Source: Sphaerochaeta sp. Phil3 (GTDB taxonomy: Bacteria; Spirochaetota; Spirochaetia; Sphaerochaetales; Sphaerochaetaceae). Taken from it: a stretch of 64,000 nucleotides of DNA. A model generated the notes under the pieces. It made no database searches. It saw only the letters and a list, made by a program, of their open reading frames with translations, and was not told where the DNA came from. Both the position numbers and the translations under genes were made by a program. The stretch's first letter is position 1; the number at the start of each line of letters is the position of its first letter. The stretch is taken from contig MSGT01000061.1 of the NCBI GenBank assembly GCA_001940825.1, positions 87,742 to 151,741 on the forward strand. Direction: 5' to 3'. Positions 50,612 to 59,605 of this stretch are shown here, piece by piece.

Positions 50612-51880
50612 ATGGAAGCAACAAAGAAAAGGTTCATACTTAAGATTGCAATTCTGGTCGTGATGCTGGTCTTCGCAGCCATAGCAGGTGTGAAGTTCTG
50701 GCAGCTCAGACACTACAAGGAGACCATAGTCCTTTCAGAGGACATCACTGACGTGAAATGGCTCTCCGACTACTGTCCATCGCTCAAGGATACCTGGCTC
50801 GATACGCCCGTCTTCATTGCAGACTCCGGCGTGGAGGGCGGCACGGTGTTCATCAACGGATGTCCCCACCCTTATGAGCCTGCATCCACAATGGCTGCAT
50901 TCCTCATGCTTGAGAACATCAAGGTGGAGAAGGGCAAGGTCATCATCGTACCAAGGGCCAACTACTCGGGTTCCACTGAGGGAATGGTCGGTGATGCATA
51001 CCCAAGGTTCTTCACTGTCGAAACCCAGTGGGGAGGAGAGACGTTCCGCATTGGCGACAGATACACCAACCCTCTTGACCAGTGGCCGGATCCATTCACA
51101 TACGTGAACTATCCATCTGGTCAAAACCTTGCATATCAGGATATCAGAAACCTCAACAGGACATATCCTGGCCGTGAGAACGGAACCATCACGGAGCGTG
51201 CCGCATACGCAATCATGGAGATAATCAGACAGGAAGACGTCGATATCGCCATTGACATGCACGAGGCTGAAATCCTCTATCCAGTCACAAGCACATATGT
51301 TGCACCTGCAAAGGTTCTGGATAGGGAGAAGTTCCTTGAGACCGGTGTCATGGAGTACATCGAGCCTGAGAGGAACTCCCTCGACGTTGCCATGATGGCA
51401 GCCATGAACATAGACCAGTTCTTCATGAAGTGCGCAGCTTCTCCAAACACCCTCCATGGCCTTAGCCACAGAGAATGGGCTGACTGGTCTGATGCCATGA
51501 CGTTCCTCATGGAGACCCCTGAGATCTTCATTGACAAGATCACAGGTCCAAGGACGGAGGCCCTCCTCTACGAAGGCAAGGACGAGTTCCTTCAGAACGT
51601 CACGGACAAGGGTCTTACATACTTCCCATACGACATGGAGTTTGGAACTCCAATGTGGTACAGGACAGCCCGTCACCTCTCTGGTGCAATGGAGATCATC
51701 AACTGGGCGGCTCTTTTCTACGATGATGTCGAATGCATCGTTTCTTGGCCTCTCTACGAGGAGATGGCTGAGATAGAGGAGCAGGGAATCGATTCCATTG
51801 GATACTTCCTCAAGAATCCAGATGCTCCAGAGAACGAAGCGAACAGATTCGTGATCTACCACAAGCCTGTGGAGAAATAG
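50612..51880 (+). CDS. Membrane-anchored succinylglutamate desuccinylase/aspartoacylase-like metallopeptidase
   Basis: An N-terminal transmembrane anchor (FILKIAILVVMLVFAAIAGV) precedes an M14-type zinc hydrolase: GCPHPYEPAS supplies the HxxE pair and AIDMHEAE the third ligand. Family members remove acyl groups from N-acyl amino acids such as succinylglutamate or acetylaspartate. Here the active domain would face the periplasm. Start has GAGG upstream and lies eight bases after the small membrane protein gene. The substrate is unproven. Confidence 0.8.
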   Translation: MEATKKRFILKIAILVVMLVFAAIAGVKFWQLRHYKETIVLSEDITDVKWLSDYCPSLKDTWLDTPVFIADSGVEGGTVFINGCPHPYEPASTMAAFLMLENIKVEKGKVIIVPRANYSGSTEGMVGDAYPRFFTVETQWGGETFRIGDRYTNPLDQWPDPFTYVNYPSGQNLAYQDIRNLNRTYPGRENGTITERAAYAIMEIIRQEDVDIAIDMHEAEILYPVTSTYVAPAKVLDREKFLETGVMEYIEPERNSLDVAMMAAMNIDQFFMKCAASPNTLHGLSHREWADWSDAMTFLMETPEIFIDKITGPRTEALLYEGKDEFLQNVTDKGLTYFPYDMEFGTPMWYRTARHLSGAMEIINWAALFYDDVECIVSWPLYEEMAEIEEQGIDSIGYFLKNPDAPENEANRFVIYHKPVEK

Positions 51881-51893
51881 AAATTGGTATTCT

Positions 51894-51931
51894 TGCACCC
51901 TTTGGTTGGCAGCCTGCCGACTAGGGGTGCA
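51894..51931 (+). other. Nested hairpin before the first C69 peptidase gene
   Basis: TGCACCC pairs with GGGTGCA, enclosing a second stem GTTGGC/GCCGAC. It lies 28 bases before ATG 51960 and is followed by only TTT. It may attenuate or stabilise the mRNA between the transporter part and the peptidase part of the block. Confidence 0.6.
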
Positions 51932-51959
51932 TCTTTGAAAAAAAGAAGGAGAAAAACGT

Positions 51960-53564
51960 ATGAAGAAATTTTTCTTGGTTCTGACCGTTGCACTGCTTGT
52001 CGCAGTTGGAACGCTTGGAGCTTGTACTATCTTTGCAGTAGGCAAAGGTGCCACGGTTGACGGTTCGACCATGTCCACCCACTCCTGCGACTCGACAAGC
52101 GATGACCTTCGTGTTTGGCTCATCCCAAGCATGCCGGCAGGTACTGAGCGCGACGTCGTCCTCGACGGACGTGCGGGTGCCGACTATTCGCAGTTCCCAG
52201 CTGTCAAGGACTATGGTAAAAACGGAATGGTCCTTGATACCTATACGACTGAAAGGGATACCAACAGATACATCCACGCAATGTATTCCTTCATGAACGA
52301 CAAGGGCCTTGCAATGGGCGAGTCCACATGTTCCTACGATAGAAACAGCGAACAGGGCAAGCTCGTCAAGAAGGCTTTTGCAAACAAGGAAGGCATCTAC
52401 GACTGCTACATGCTTCAGGACATAGCTCTTGAGAACTGCAACACAGCACGCGAGGCTGTTGAGTTCATGGGCAAACTCGTAACCGAGTACGGCTGGAACG
52501 GCAGTGCAGAGTGTATAGATATCTGTGACGGAAACGAAGCATGGGTCTTCGAAGTCTACGGTGCAAACTATTGGGTTGCAGCTAGGGTTCCAGATGACAT
52601 GATCTTTGTGGCCGCAAACAGAGCAAGGATCAACTTCTTCGTCGAAGACGATCCAGACAACTACCTCTATGCCCCTGGCATCAAGGAGTTTGCAATAGAG
52701 AATGGACTTTGGGACGGCGAAGGCGACTTCATCCCTTGCTACACATTCGCTCCATATCCATACAGACCATACTCCACAAGAAGAGAGTGGGTTGCAATGA
52801 TGACGCTCGATCCAACTCTCAACCTTGATCCGGAAGAGAAGGACACTGACCGCAACTGGCCTTGCTTCGTCAAGCCTCAGAACAAGGTCTCAGTCCAGGA
52901 CATCTTCGAGCTTTACGGAAACTACTATCAGGGCACAGAGTACGACACGACCAAGTCCATTTGGGCAGGTCAGTTCGGCGATCCTCTCAACCCAGCACAG
53001 GACTGGACGCAGAGAGCCATCAACAGCTATCGCTGCACGTATGTTCAGATTGCAAACGTCAAGTCATGGCTTCCTGAAGAGGCAAGATGTCTCGTATGGT
53101 TCGGCTGGGGTGCACAGTCCTGCACATACCTCACACCGCTCTTTGGTTCACAGCTTTCACTTCCTGAGCACTTTGGCCGTGGATTCAGAAGCGAATACGA
53201 CGAGAACTCCGGTTGGTGGAACAACGTCCTCGTACAGCAGCTTGCAAGAATCAACTATACAGCTGCAATCGAAGACATCAAGGCCGCTAGGGACCAGAAG
53301 ATGCTCGACCAGTACGACATCACATTTGCAATCCAGAATCAGGCTGCAAAGATGATAAAGAACGGACAGAAGGAAGCTGCTCTTGAGCTTCTTACGACCT
53401 ACTCCAACCAGCAGGCCAACATGTGGTTCGAGACATACGACGATCTTGCAAAGACCCTCATCTCCAACTACATGCTTGGTGCGGTCAAGGGTTCGACATG
53501 GGGCATTCCATACACCGATTTCTGGAACGAGCTTTCAGCATCGGAATGGGGCCAGTACAAATAA
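51960..53564 (+). CDS. Exported C69-family dipeptidase, copy 1
   Basis: The 534-residue Ntn-hydrolase begins with a signal peptide (MKKFFLVLTVALLVAVGTLGA). The residue after it is Cys in CTIFAVGKGATVDGSTM, which would become the N-terminal nucleophile after cleavage, as in PepD-type C69 peptidases. Typical motifs follow: HAMYSFMNDKGLAMGESTC, GIYDCYMLQDIALENC, AWVFEVYG, FVAANRARI and LPEEARCLVWFGWGA. It would cleave dipeptides in the periplasm. The first of three tandem paralogues. GGAG precedes the ATG. Confidence 0.9.
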   Translation: MKKFFLVLTVALLVAVGTLGACTIFAVGKGATVDGSTMSTHSCDSTSDDLRVWLIPSMPAGTERDVVLDGRAGADYSQFPAVKDYGKNGMVLDTYTTERDTNRYIHAMYSFMNDKGLAMGESTCSYDRNSEQGKLVKKAFANKEGIYDCYMLQDIALENCNTAREAVEFMGKLVTEYGWNGSAECIDICDGNEAWVFEVYGANYWVAARVPDDMIFVAANRARINFFVEDDPDNYLYAPGIKEFAIENGLWDGEGDFIPCYTFAPYPYRPYSTRREWVAMMTLDPTLNLDPEEKDTDRNWPCFVKPQNKVSVQDIFELYGNYYQGTEYDTTKSIWAGQFGDPLNPAQDWTQRAINSYRCTYVQIANVKSWLPEEARCLVWFGWGAQSCTYLTPLFGSQLSLPEHFGRGFRSEYDENSGWWNNVLVQQLARINYTAAIEDIKAARDQKMLDQYDITFAIQNQAAKMIKNGQKEAALELLTTYSNQQANMWFETYDDLAKTLISNYMLGAVKGSTWGIPYTDFWNELSASEWGQYK

Positions 53565-53579
53565 TAGGAGGATTGTAGA

Positions 53580-55220
53580 ATGAAGAAAGTGTTTTTGGCG
53601 GTTCTGGTAGTCCTCCTCGTGGCTGCCCAGAGCGTAGCTGCATGTACCATATTTGCAGTTGGAAAGAACGCAACGGTCGATGGTTCGACCATGACGAGCC
53701 ACACATGTGACTCAAACTCGGACGATGTCAGAATCTGGCTCATCCCATCCATGGAAGCAGGTACTGAAAGGGACGTCGTCGTATCCGGTAGAAAGGGTGC
53801 CGACTACTCGCAGTTCCCAGCAGTTAAGGACTACGGTACGAACGGCATCGTCCTTGATTCCTACATAAACGAGAAGGCTACCAACCAGTACGTCCACGCT
53901 ATGTACTCCTTCATCAACGACAAGGGCCTTGCAATGGGCGAGTCCACATGCGTATACGACTGGTCAGCTGAAAAGAGCAAGCCTGTCAGAGAATGGATGA
54001 GCAAGAGCGAAGGAATCTGGGACTGCTACATGCTTCAGGATGCCGTCCTTGAGAACTGCTCCACAGCCCGTGAGGCAATCGCATTCATGGCAGAGAAGAT
54101 CGAGAACGACGGTTGGAACGGATTCTGCGAATGCATCAATCTCACAGACGGAAACGAAACGTGGGTCTTCGAGGTCTACGGCGGAACCGCTTGGGTTGCA
54201 ATGAGAGTTCCAGATGACTGCGTATTCGTAGCTGCAAACCGCGCTAGGATCGACTACCTCATCGAGAACGACCCTGACAACTGCCAGTACAATCCAAACA
54301 TCAAGCAGATCGCCATTGAGAACGGACTTTGGAACGGCGAAGGCGAGTTCAGACCAAACGATGTGTTCTGTCCAAACGCAGTCGAGAACATGGGATGCAC
54401 GCTCAGAGAGTGGAGAGCCATCACACTTCTGAACCCAGAGCTCTACGGCGACCTCGATCCATGGGGAGATCCTGATGACTACCCATTGTTCGTCAAGCCT
54501 GACCACCTTCTCACAGTCGATGACATCCATCGCTTCTGCTCCGACTACTATGCAGGAACGCAGTTCGACCTTTCCCGTACAGCCGATGCCGGTGACTTTG
54601 GCAACGTCCTGAGCAACTACCACAACAGCCTCAAAAAGGCCACCAGGGAAGGTGTTGCAAGACCAATCAACATGTTCCGTGCAACATACGTCCAGATCTC
54701 CCAGATCAAGGCATACCTCCCAGAAGAGGCAAGATGTCTTGTTTGGATGGGTTGGGGCGCACCAAGCACAACATACCTCACTCCAGTGTTCGCTTCTGCA
54801 ACGGAGCTTCCTGAGCACTTTGGACGCGGCGTGAGAACGGAATACGATGAGAAGTCCGGTTTCTGGAACACCGTCAACGTACAGCAGCTTTCAACCATCA
54901 ACTACCGCTCTGCAATCGAGGACATAAAGGAAGTCAGAGATCCAAAGATGGCATCCATCTACGAGCAGACAGCGGTTGCACAGGAAGTTGCAGCTTCCAT
55001 GATCAACGCTGGTCAGAAGGACCTTGCAGTCAAGTACCTCACAGGCTACACGGTTGCGGTTGCAAACGACTGGTTCGATACATACCAGGCACTTGGTGAC
55101 AAGCTCCTTGCAAAGTACATGTTCGGAAACGTCAACATGAAGGTTCCGGCAAGGTCCGACTGGTGGAAGAACATCGTATTCGAGACTGTCAGCAACAACC
55201 TTAGACCAGAGGAAGTCTAA
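53580..55220 (+). CDS. Exported C69-family dipeptidase, copy 2
   Basis: The 546-residue paralogue of the preceding gene starts 15 bases after it with AGGAGG. The signal peptide (MKKVFLAVLVVLLVAAQSVAA) is followed directly by Cys in CTIFAVGKNATVDGSTM. It keeps ESTC, GIWDCYMLQDAVLENC, WVFEVYG, FVAANRARIDY and LPEEARCLVWMGWGA. Differences concentrate around residues 255-360, which may alter substrate range. Confidence 0.9.
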   Translation: MKKVFLAVLVVLLVAAQSVAACTIFAVGKNATVDGSTMTSHTCDSNSDDVRIWLIPSMEAGTERDVVVSGRKGADYSQFPAVKDYGTNGIVLDSYINEKATNQYVHAMYSFINDKGLAMGESTCVYDWSAEKSKPVREWMSKSEGIWDCYMLQDAVLENCSTAREAIAFMAEKIENDGWNGFCECINLTDGNETWVFEVYGGTAWVAMRVPDDCVFVAANRARIDYLIENDPDNCQYNPNIKQIAIENGLWNGEGEFRPNDVFCPNAVENMGCTLREWRAITLLNPELYGDLDPWGDPDDYPLFVKPDHLLTVDDIHRFCSDYYAGTQFDLSRTADAGDFGNVLSNYHNSLKKATREGVARPINMFRATYVQISQIKAYLPEEARCLVWMGWGAPSTTYLTPVFASATELPEHFGRGVRTEYDEKSGFWNTVNVQQLSTINYRSAIEDIKEVRDPKMASIYEQTAVAQEVAASMINAGQKDLAVKYLTGYTVAVANDWFDTYQALGDKLLAKYMFGNVNMKVPARSDWWKNIVFETVSNNLRPEEV

Positions 55221-55234
55221 TTATTCAGGTTATT

Positions 55235-55334
55235 CAAGAGGGGTTGCAAAGCCCCTCGACGATTCAGGAATCCCAAGGGTTGGCCACTAGAAACGGTCGG
55301 CCCAAGGGAATCGGTCTTGGCGAATCGCTATTCG
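55235..55334 (+). other. Cluster of hairpins between C69 copy 2 and the lipoprotein gene
   Basis: GAGGGG/CCCCTC form one stem at 55235-55258, an imperfect stem spans about 55270-55310, and GCGAAT/ATTCGC form a third at 55319-55334. No long T tract follows. The folded spacer probably affects mRNA processing or downstream expression. Confidence 0.45.
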
Positions 55335-55350
55335 CTATAAGGAGCAGATG

Positions 55351-55713
55351 ATGAAGAAAAGCAGACTTATGATTTTGGCGGCCTTCGTGGTCATGGCATT
55401 GACCCTTGTAGGCTGCGCTTCCTCCATCTCAGGCGAGCCAATGAAGGCTCAGGACACATACGAGATAGTTGGCTACAGCTACGTCTTCACCCTTGATGGA
55501 AACAAGGTTGAGGTGAACTATGTGGACTGGTATGGAGACGAAGAGATAAAGGGCATGGAGGAGGCCTTCATGTCAATGGTTCCAAAGGCACGCAGTGCAG
55601 AGAGCCCCGTCTCCGGTACAATCGTCGTGACGGCCAAGAGGAACCTTACGCTTGATGAGTTCGCATCCTTCGTAGAGGGAGCCAAGGAACTCGTCTACAA
55701 TCAGATATTCTAA
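55351..55713 (+). CDS. Small lipoprotein, paralogue A
   Basis: The 120-residue protein has a lipoprotein signal peptide (MILAAFVVMALTLVGC, lipobox LVGC) and a ~95-residue domain: YEIVGYSYVFTLDGNKVEVNYVDWYGDEE, then SGTIVVTAKRNLTLDEFASFVEGAKELVYNQIF. The same layout recurs at 57455. No named family is recognised. It sits between C69 copies 2 and 3. The second of two adjacent ATGs is better spaced from AAGGAG. Confidence 0.75.
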   Translation: MKKSRLMILAAFVVMALTLVGCASSISGEPMKAQDTYEIVGYSYVFTLDGNKVEVNYVDWYGDEEIKGMEEAFMSMVPKARSAESPVSGTIVVTAKRNLTLDEFASFVEGAKELVYNQIF

Positions 55714-55714
55714 T

Positions 55715-55745
55715 GGATTCTCCATCCTTTGGAGAAATCCTTTTT
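55715..55745 (+). terminator. Terminator after lipoprotein A
   Basis: GGATTCTCC and GGAGAAATCC form a stem with one bulge around ATCCTTT, followed by five T, directly after the lipoprotein stop. Confidence 0.75.
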
Positions 55746-55759
55746 GGAAGGGAGTTTGA

Positions 55760-55789
55760 TTGGCGTCCCTGAGAGATCCTGGATGCCAA
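55760..55789 (+). other. Hairpin upstream of C69 copy 3
   Basis: TTGGCGTCC and GGATGCCAA pair (one G-T) around a 12-base loop, 33 bases before ATG 55823. It is analogous in position to the hairpin before copy 1. Confidence 0.5.
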
Positions 55790-55822
55790 TTGAATCATAG
55801 AAAAGCACAAAAGGAGTGTTTT

Positions 55823-57421
55823 ATGAAGAAAATCGTCATTACTGCATTGCTTATTGCATGTATTGCCGTTCAGAGCGTCTTCGCCTGCTTCATCACTGGA
55901 GTAGGTAGACTCGCCTCCGCTGATGGTTCGACCATGACGTCACATACGTGTGACAGTGCCAGCGATGATCTTAGACTTTGGCTCATCCCTTCAATGGCTG
56001 AGGGAACTGAGCGTGAAGTCGTTGTTGATGGAAGAAAGGATGCCGATTTCTCCAATTTCCCGGAAGTGAAGGACTACGGCGCAAGGGGCATCGTCCTCGA
56101 TTCATACATCAATGACAAGGATACATATCAGTATCTCCATGCAATGTATTCATTTGCAAACGAAAAAGGCGTCACGATGAACGAGTCCACCTGCGGATGG
56201 ACCAAGGCTCAGAGAGAGACCCTTGCTGCATACGAAGGGATCTGGGACTGCTACATGCTCCAGGACGCCGCTCTTGAGAACGCCGCAACCGCAAAGGAAG
56301 CTGTTGATTTCATGGGTGCAAAGATCACCGAGCAGGGTTGGAACGGCTGGCCGGAGTGTATTGTCGTAGCTGACGGAACGGACGTTTGGGTATTCGAAGC
56401 ATACGGTGGACACATGTGGTGTGCATTCAAGCTTCCTGACGATGCGTTCTTCTTCTGCGCAAACCGCTGTAGGATAGACTTCTGGGAAGAGGATTCCGAC
56501 ACATACCTTTCCGCTCCAAACATGAAGGAGTTCGCTCTTGAGACCGGTCTTTGGAACGGCGAAGGCGAGTTCAGACCATGTCAGGTCTTCGCAGCTGGAA
56601 ACTACTCCTTCAGCTGCATTGGAAGAGAGTGGAGAGTCCTCGTGACGCTCGAAAGCGACTACACGGCAGATGTCATTGGAAAGGACGAGCTTGCATACTG
56701 CGAGACTCCAGACGATACTTTCCCACTTTACTTCACACCTTATGAGAAGATAACCGTTGGAACCATTGCAAGGATCTGTTCGGACAACTACGAAGGAACA
56801 AAGTACGACGGAACCAAGTCCGCATACGCAGGCATGCACGGCAACGTCCTCTCCGTTCCATACGAGTACAGACCAACCAACGTCCCACAGTGCACGTACT
56901 TCCAGATCTCCAACGTAAAGGCATGGCTTCCTGAGGAGGCAAGATGTCTCGTATGGTTCGGCTGGGGTGCACCAAGCACGACATACCTCACACCTGTATT
57001 CGCTTCCCAGACTGAGCTCGCACCTCACTTTGGAGTTGGAACAAGGTATGAGTACGATCCAAATTCCGGTTGGTGGAACGAAGCCCTCGTGCAGACGGCT
57101 GCAACGCTCAATTATGCCGATGCCATCGAGGTCATCAAGTCCGTCAGAGATCCTCTCATGGAGGCTCAGTACGAAGCCACGTTCGCAATCCAGAACCAAG
57201 CTGCAAAGATGATCAAGAACGGCCAGCGCGACGAGGCCATCAAGCTTCTCACGACCTATGCGAACTATCAGGCAGAGATGTGGTTCGATCTCTACGGAGA
57301 CCTTTCCGAAGAGCTTCTTGCCAGGTACGTCGTTGGTAGAGTCAACATGAAGTCTTCTCCTGCCCTCCATAAGGATTGGTGGAAGGAAGTCGTGTCAGCT
57401 GTTTCAGCTTTGGACAAGTAG
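55823..57421 (+). CDS. Exported C69-family dipeptidase, copy 3
   Basis: The 532-residue paralogue has signal peptide MKKIVITALLIACIAVQSVFA followed by Cys in CFITGVGRLASADGSTM, so the nucleophile is kept but the following residues differ from copies 1 and 2 (TIFAVGK). It is the most divergent copy, with an extra Cys pair region (FSCIGREWR). ESTCGW, GIWDCYMLQDAALEN and LPEEARCLVWFGWGA remain. AAGGAG precedes ATG 55823; an upstream in-frame start at 55760 overlaps the hairpin and is unlikely. Confidence 0.9.
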   Translation: MKKIVITALLIACIAVQSVFACFITGVGRLASADGSTMTSHTCDSASDDLRLWLIPSMAEGTEREVVVDGRKDADFSNFPEVKDYGARGIVLDSYINDKDTYQYLHAMYSFANEKGVTMNESTCGWTKAQRETLAAYEGIWDCYMLQDAALENAATAKEAVDFMGAKITEQGWNGWPECIVVADGTDVWVFEAYGGHMWCAFKLPDDAFFFCANRCRIDFWEEDSDTYLSAPNMKEFALETGLWNGEGEFRPCQVFAAGNYSFSCIGREWRVLVTLESDYTADVIGKDELAYCETPDDTFPLYFTPYEKITVGTIARICSDNYEGTKYDGTKSAYAGMHGNVLSVPYEYRPTNVPQCTYFQISNVKAWLPEEARCLVWFGWGAPSTTYLTPVFASQTELAPHFGVGTRYEYDPNSGWWNEALVQTAATLNYADAIEVIKSVRDPLMEAQYEATFAIQNQAAKMIKNGQRDEAIKLLTTYANYQAEMWFDLYGDLSEELLARYVVGRVNMKSSPALHKDWWKEVVSAVSALDK

Positions 57422-57454
57422 GTTTGGACAAGTAAGTTTGGGAGAAAGACATAA

Positions 57455-57820
57455 ATGAAAAGAGCAAAGACAATAACAATCCTTGCAATCCTGCTGGTTG
57501 TACTTTGTCTTACATCCTGCTCCACAACATGGAAGAAGACCCAAGGGCTCAATGCCGAGGTCGCATACCGTCTTGTAGGCTATGACTATATCTTTAGCCT
57601 TGACGGCAACGAAGTCACTTTCAAGTATGTGGATGCAGTTGGAGACGATGAAGTCCCTGTAATCGCTGCGGCTCTCATGGGAGTTCTCCCTGGCGCCGTT
57701 GGATATGAAGCCCCAATTGGTGGAACCATTGTCCTCAAGGCAAAGGCCAACCTCACTGAGGCCCAGTTCAACGAGTTCGTAGCCGCCGCCCAAGCGCTTA
57801 TCTACGATACCATCTATTGA
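57455..57820 (+). CDS. Small lipoprotein, paralogue B
   Basis: The 121-residue lipoprotein (MKRAKTITILAILLVVLCLTSC, lipobox LTSC) matches paralogue A along its length: YRLVGYDYIFSLDGNEVTFKYVDAVGDDE, then GGTIVLKAKANLTEAQFNEFVAAAQALIYDTIY. Each lipoprotein follows a C69 gene, implying duplication of a peptidase-lipoprotein module. A short duplicated TTGGACAAGTA straddles the stop of the preceding gene. Confidence 0.75.
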   Translation: MKRAKTITILAILLVVLCLTSCSTTWKKTQGLNAEVAYRLVGYDYIFSLDGNEVTFKYVDAVGDDEVPVIAAALMGVLPGAVGYEAPIGGTIVLKAKANLTEAQFNEFVAAAQALIYDTIY

Positions 57821-57828
57821 TTTGACTT

Positions 57829-57874
57829 TGCACGGCATGCTTGGTTTCATCTATGATTCCACGTGTGCCGTGCA
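57829..57874 (+). terminator. Terminator-like inverted repeat before pgsB
   Basis: TGCACGGCA and TGCCGTGCA form a perfect 9-bp stem with a 28-base loop, followed by TTTATATT. The long loop makes termination uncertain. Confidence 0.5.
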
Positions 57875-57996
57875 TTTATATTCCAGGGAAGCTGTCGAAT
57901 GAAGCTGTCGAAGTTTTCCTTCCTGTGGTATTATGCTATGGTATTGAGGGGTGCTGGATCTGGTCCGGCACCTTTGTTGTTGGTGGAAGGCTTGCC

Positions 57997-59151
57997 ATGG
58001 TTATTGTTTTCACATTGACGGCGGTGCTTCTCGTCCTTGGATTGGTCGAAGCCCGCAGACACAGAAAGAACCTCAACGATGTCCCAATAAGGATTCTTGT
58101 AAACGGAACACGGGGCAAAACCACGCTTGCAAGACTTCTTGTCGCCAGCCTCAATGTACAAGGCATCCGCACGATGGGCCGTACAACAGGCTCCGAGGCC
58201 ACCATCATATACCCCGATGGCTCTGTAAAGCCAATCGTCCGCAAACGACGTGCACGAGTCTATGAGCTGGTGCCGTTTTTCAGGGAGGTCTCATTGGAAT
58301 CCTCTAGAGGCGTTTCAAGCGGTCTTGGTCCTGTCCAGTGTGTGGTGGTGGAGTGCATGGCTCTTCAGGCTGAGAACCAAGTGGCCTTCCGCGACTGGCT
58401 TGTAAGGCCAACCCATGTATTTATCACGAACACCTATGTAGACCATGTCCCTGAGATGGGCCCTACACGGGAGAGCTCCGCACAGGTTTTGGGTTTGAGC
58501 GTGCCTAAAGGTGCATCGTTGTATGTCTCCGATTCCTTCTATGATAGGCTCGATGCGAGAGTTGTCCATGTGTGCGACGCGGCTCCCCTTGAGAATCACC
58601 TTGAGGATCCCGTCATCCATCCTTCGTGCATGGCAATGGCGTGGGCGTTCCTCAAGGACATGGGATTTGGAATTGAGACGCTTCAGGTCGGTGTTTCAGC
58701 GTTCGTTCCAGACAAGGGGCTTCTTGAGCCGTTTCCGTTGCGCGGGGGTGGGGTCTTCGTTCCAAGCTTCAGCGTAAATGACGAGACCTGCATGGAGGAA
58801 ACCATACGCAAATGGAGCTCTTCGTGCGGAGGAAAAGTCAATGTTGTATTCAACAGCCGCAAGGACAGGGAGCAGCGGATTCTGCTGTTCAAGAACGTTA
58901 TGTCTAGGGTTTGCGATTTGGTGGATGATGTCCTAGTAATTGGAGACTATCCTAAAAAAGTGGCTTTCTATATTGGTTATGGTGCTGTTTCGTGTTCCGT
59001 AGAAGAAGTCTTTGATAAAGTGTCGTCCAGCTCCGGTGCTGTTTTCGTAGGTCTTGGAAACATCAAGGGAGCCGGCGAGGAGCTTATTGGAAAGCTTCAG
59101 AGTTGTGATGGCGGCTGTGATGATGGCTGTGATGGAAAGGGGGCTGTATAA
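57997..59151 (+). CDS. pgsB: Poly-gamma-glutamate synthase ligase subunit (PgsB/CapB)
   Basis: The 384-residue amide ligase, related to Mur ligases, joins glutamate through gamma bonds using ATP. An N-terminal membrane anchor is followed by the P-loop NGTRGKTTLARLL, then TTGSEA, VVVECMALQAENQ and FITNTYVDHVPEMG, all typical of CapB. GGAAGG lies 6 bases before ATG 57997; an upstream extension is spurious. The C-terminus ends in a repeat-derived SCDGGCDDGCDGKG. The TAATG junction overlaps pgsC. Confidence 0.92.
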   Translation: MVIVFTLTAVLLVLGLVEARRHRKNLNDVPIRILVNGTRGKTTLARLLVASLNVQGIRTMGRTTGSEATIIYPDGSVKPIVRKRRARVYELVPFFREVSLESSRGVSSGLGPVQCVVVECMALQAENQVAFRDWLVRPTHVFITNTYVDHVPEMGPTRESSAQVLGLSVPKGASLYVSDSFYDRLDARVVHVCDAAPLENHLEDPVIHPSCMAMAWAFLKDMGFGIETLQVGVSAFVPDKGLLEPFPLRGGGVFVPSFSVNDETCMEETIRKWSSSCGGKVNVVFNSRKDREQRILLFKNVMSRVCDLVDDVLVIGDYPKKVAFYIGYGAVSCSVEEVFDKVSSSSGAVFVGLGNIKGAGEELIGKLQSCDGGCDDGCDGKGAV

Positions 59152-59579
59152 TGCTTTTCGAATTGGTGTCGCTTAGCGTCGTACTAAGCCTTGTATGTAC
59201 TGAGTTCACTGGTCTCTTCGCCGGAGGCTTGGTCTCCGCAGGGTACTTTGCGTACTACTTCCATGAGCCTTCAAGGATTGCCTCGTCCCTTGTGGTCGCC
59301 GTTTTGATATGCCTTGTCGTCAAGCTCCTGCAGCATGTGCTCATATTGTATGGAAGAAGACGCTTTGCTTTGTCGTTGGTGCTGTCGCTTGCCGCTGTGT
59401 GGGCTTTGGAGAAGACCTTCTTCCTGTATTCAGGTCTTTCCGTCGATATCCGTGTAATCGGATACATCATCCCAGGTCTCATTGCCTCTGACATGGAGAA
59501 GCAGGGCATTTTCAAGACATTGGGAGTGCTTGCCGCCATAACATTGGTCATAAGACTCATCGTGGTCCTTGGATTGTAG
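59151..59579 (+). CDS. pgsC: Poly-gamma-glutamate synthase membrane subunit (PgsC/CapC)
   Basis: The 142-residue membrane protein has about four or five transmembrane segments and the CapC-like stretch CTEFTGLFAGGLVSAGYFAYYFHEP near the start and GYIIPGLIASDMEKQGI later. It works with PgsB in polymer synthesis and translocation. Its start shares bases with the pgsB stop. Confidence 0.9.
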   Translation: MLFELVSLSVVLSLVCTEFTGLFAGGLVSAGYFAYYFHEPSRIASSLVVAVLICLVVKLLQHVLILYGRRRFALSLVLSLAAVWALEKTFFLYSGLSVDIRVIGYIIPGLIASDMEKQGIFKTLGVLAAITLVIRLIVVLGL

Positions 59580-59605
59580 ATTTTAGGTGTGATTTGGGGT
59601 CTGAT

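Noticed and set aside
50735-52132. 465-codon minus-strand frame opposite the desuccinylase-like gene
   Set aside because: It is a shadow of a strongly coding plus-strand gene; similar antisense frames occur opposite the C69 genes because of codon bias.
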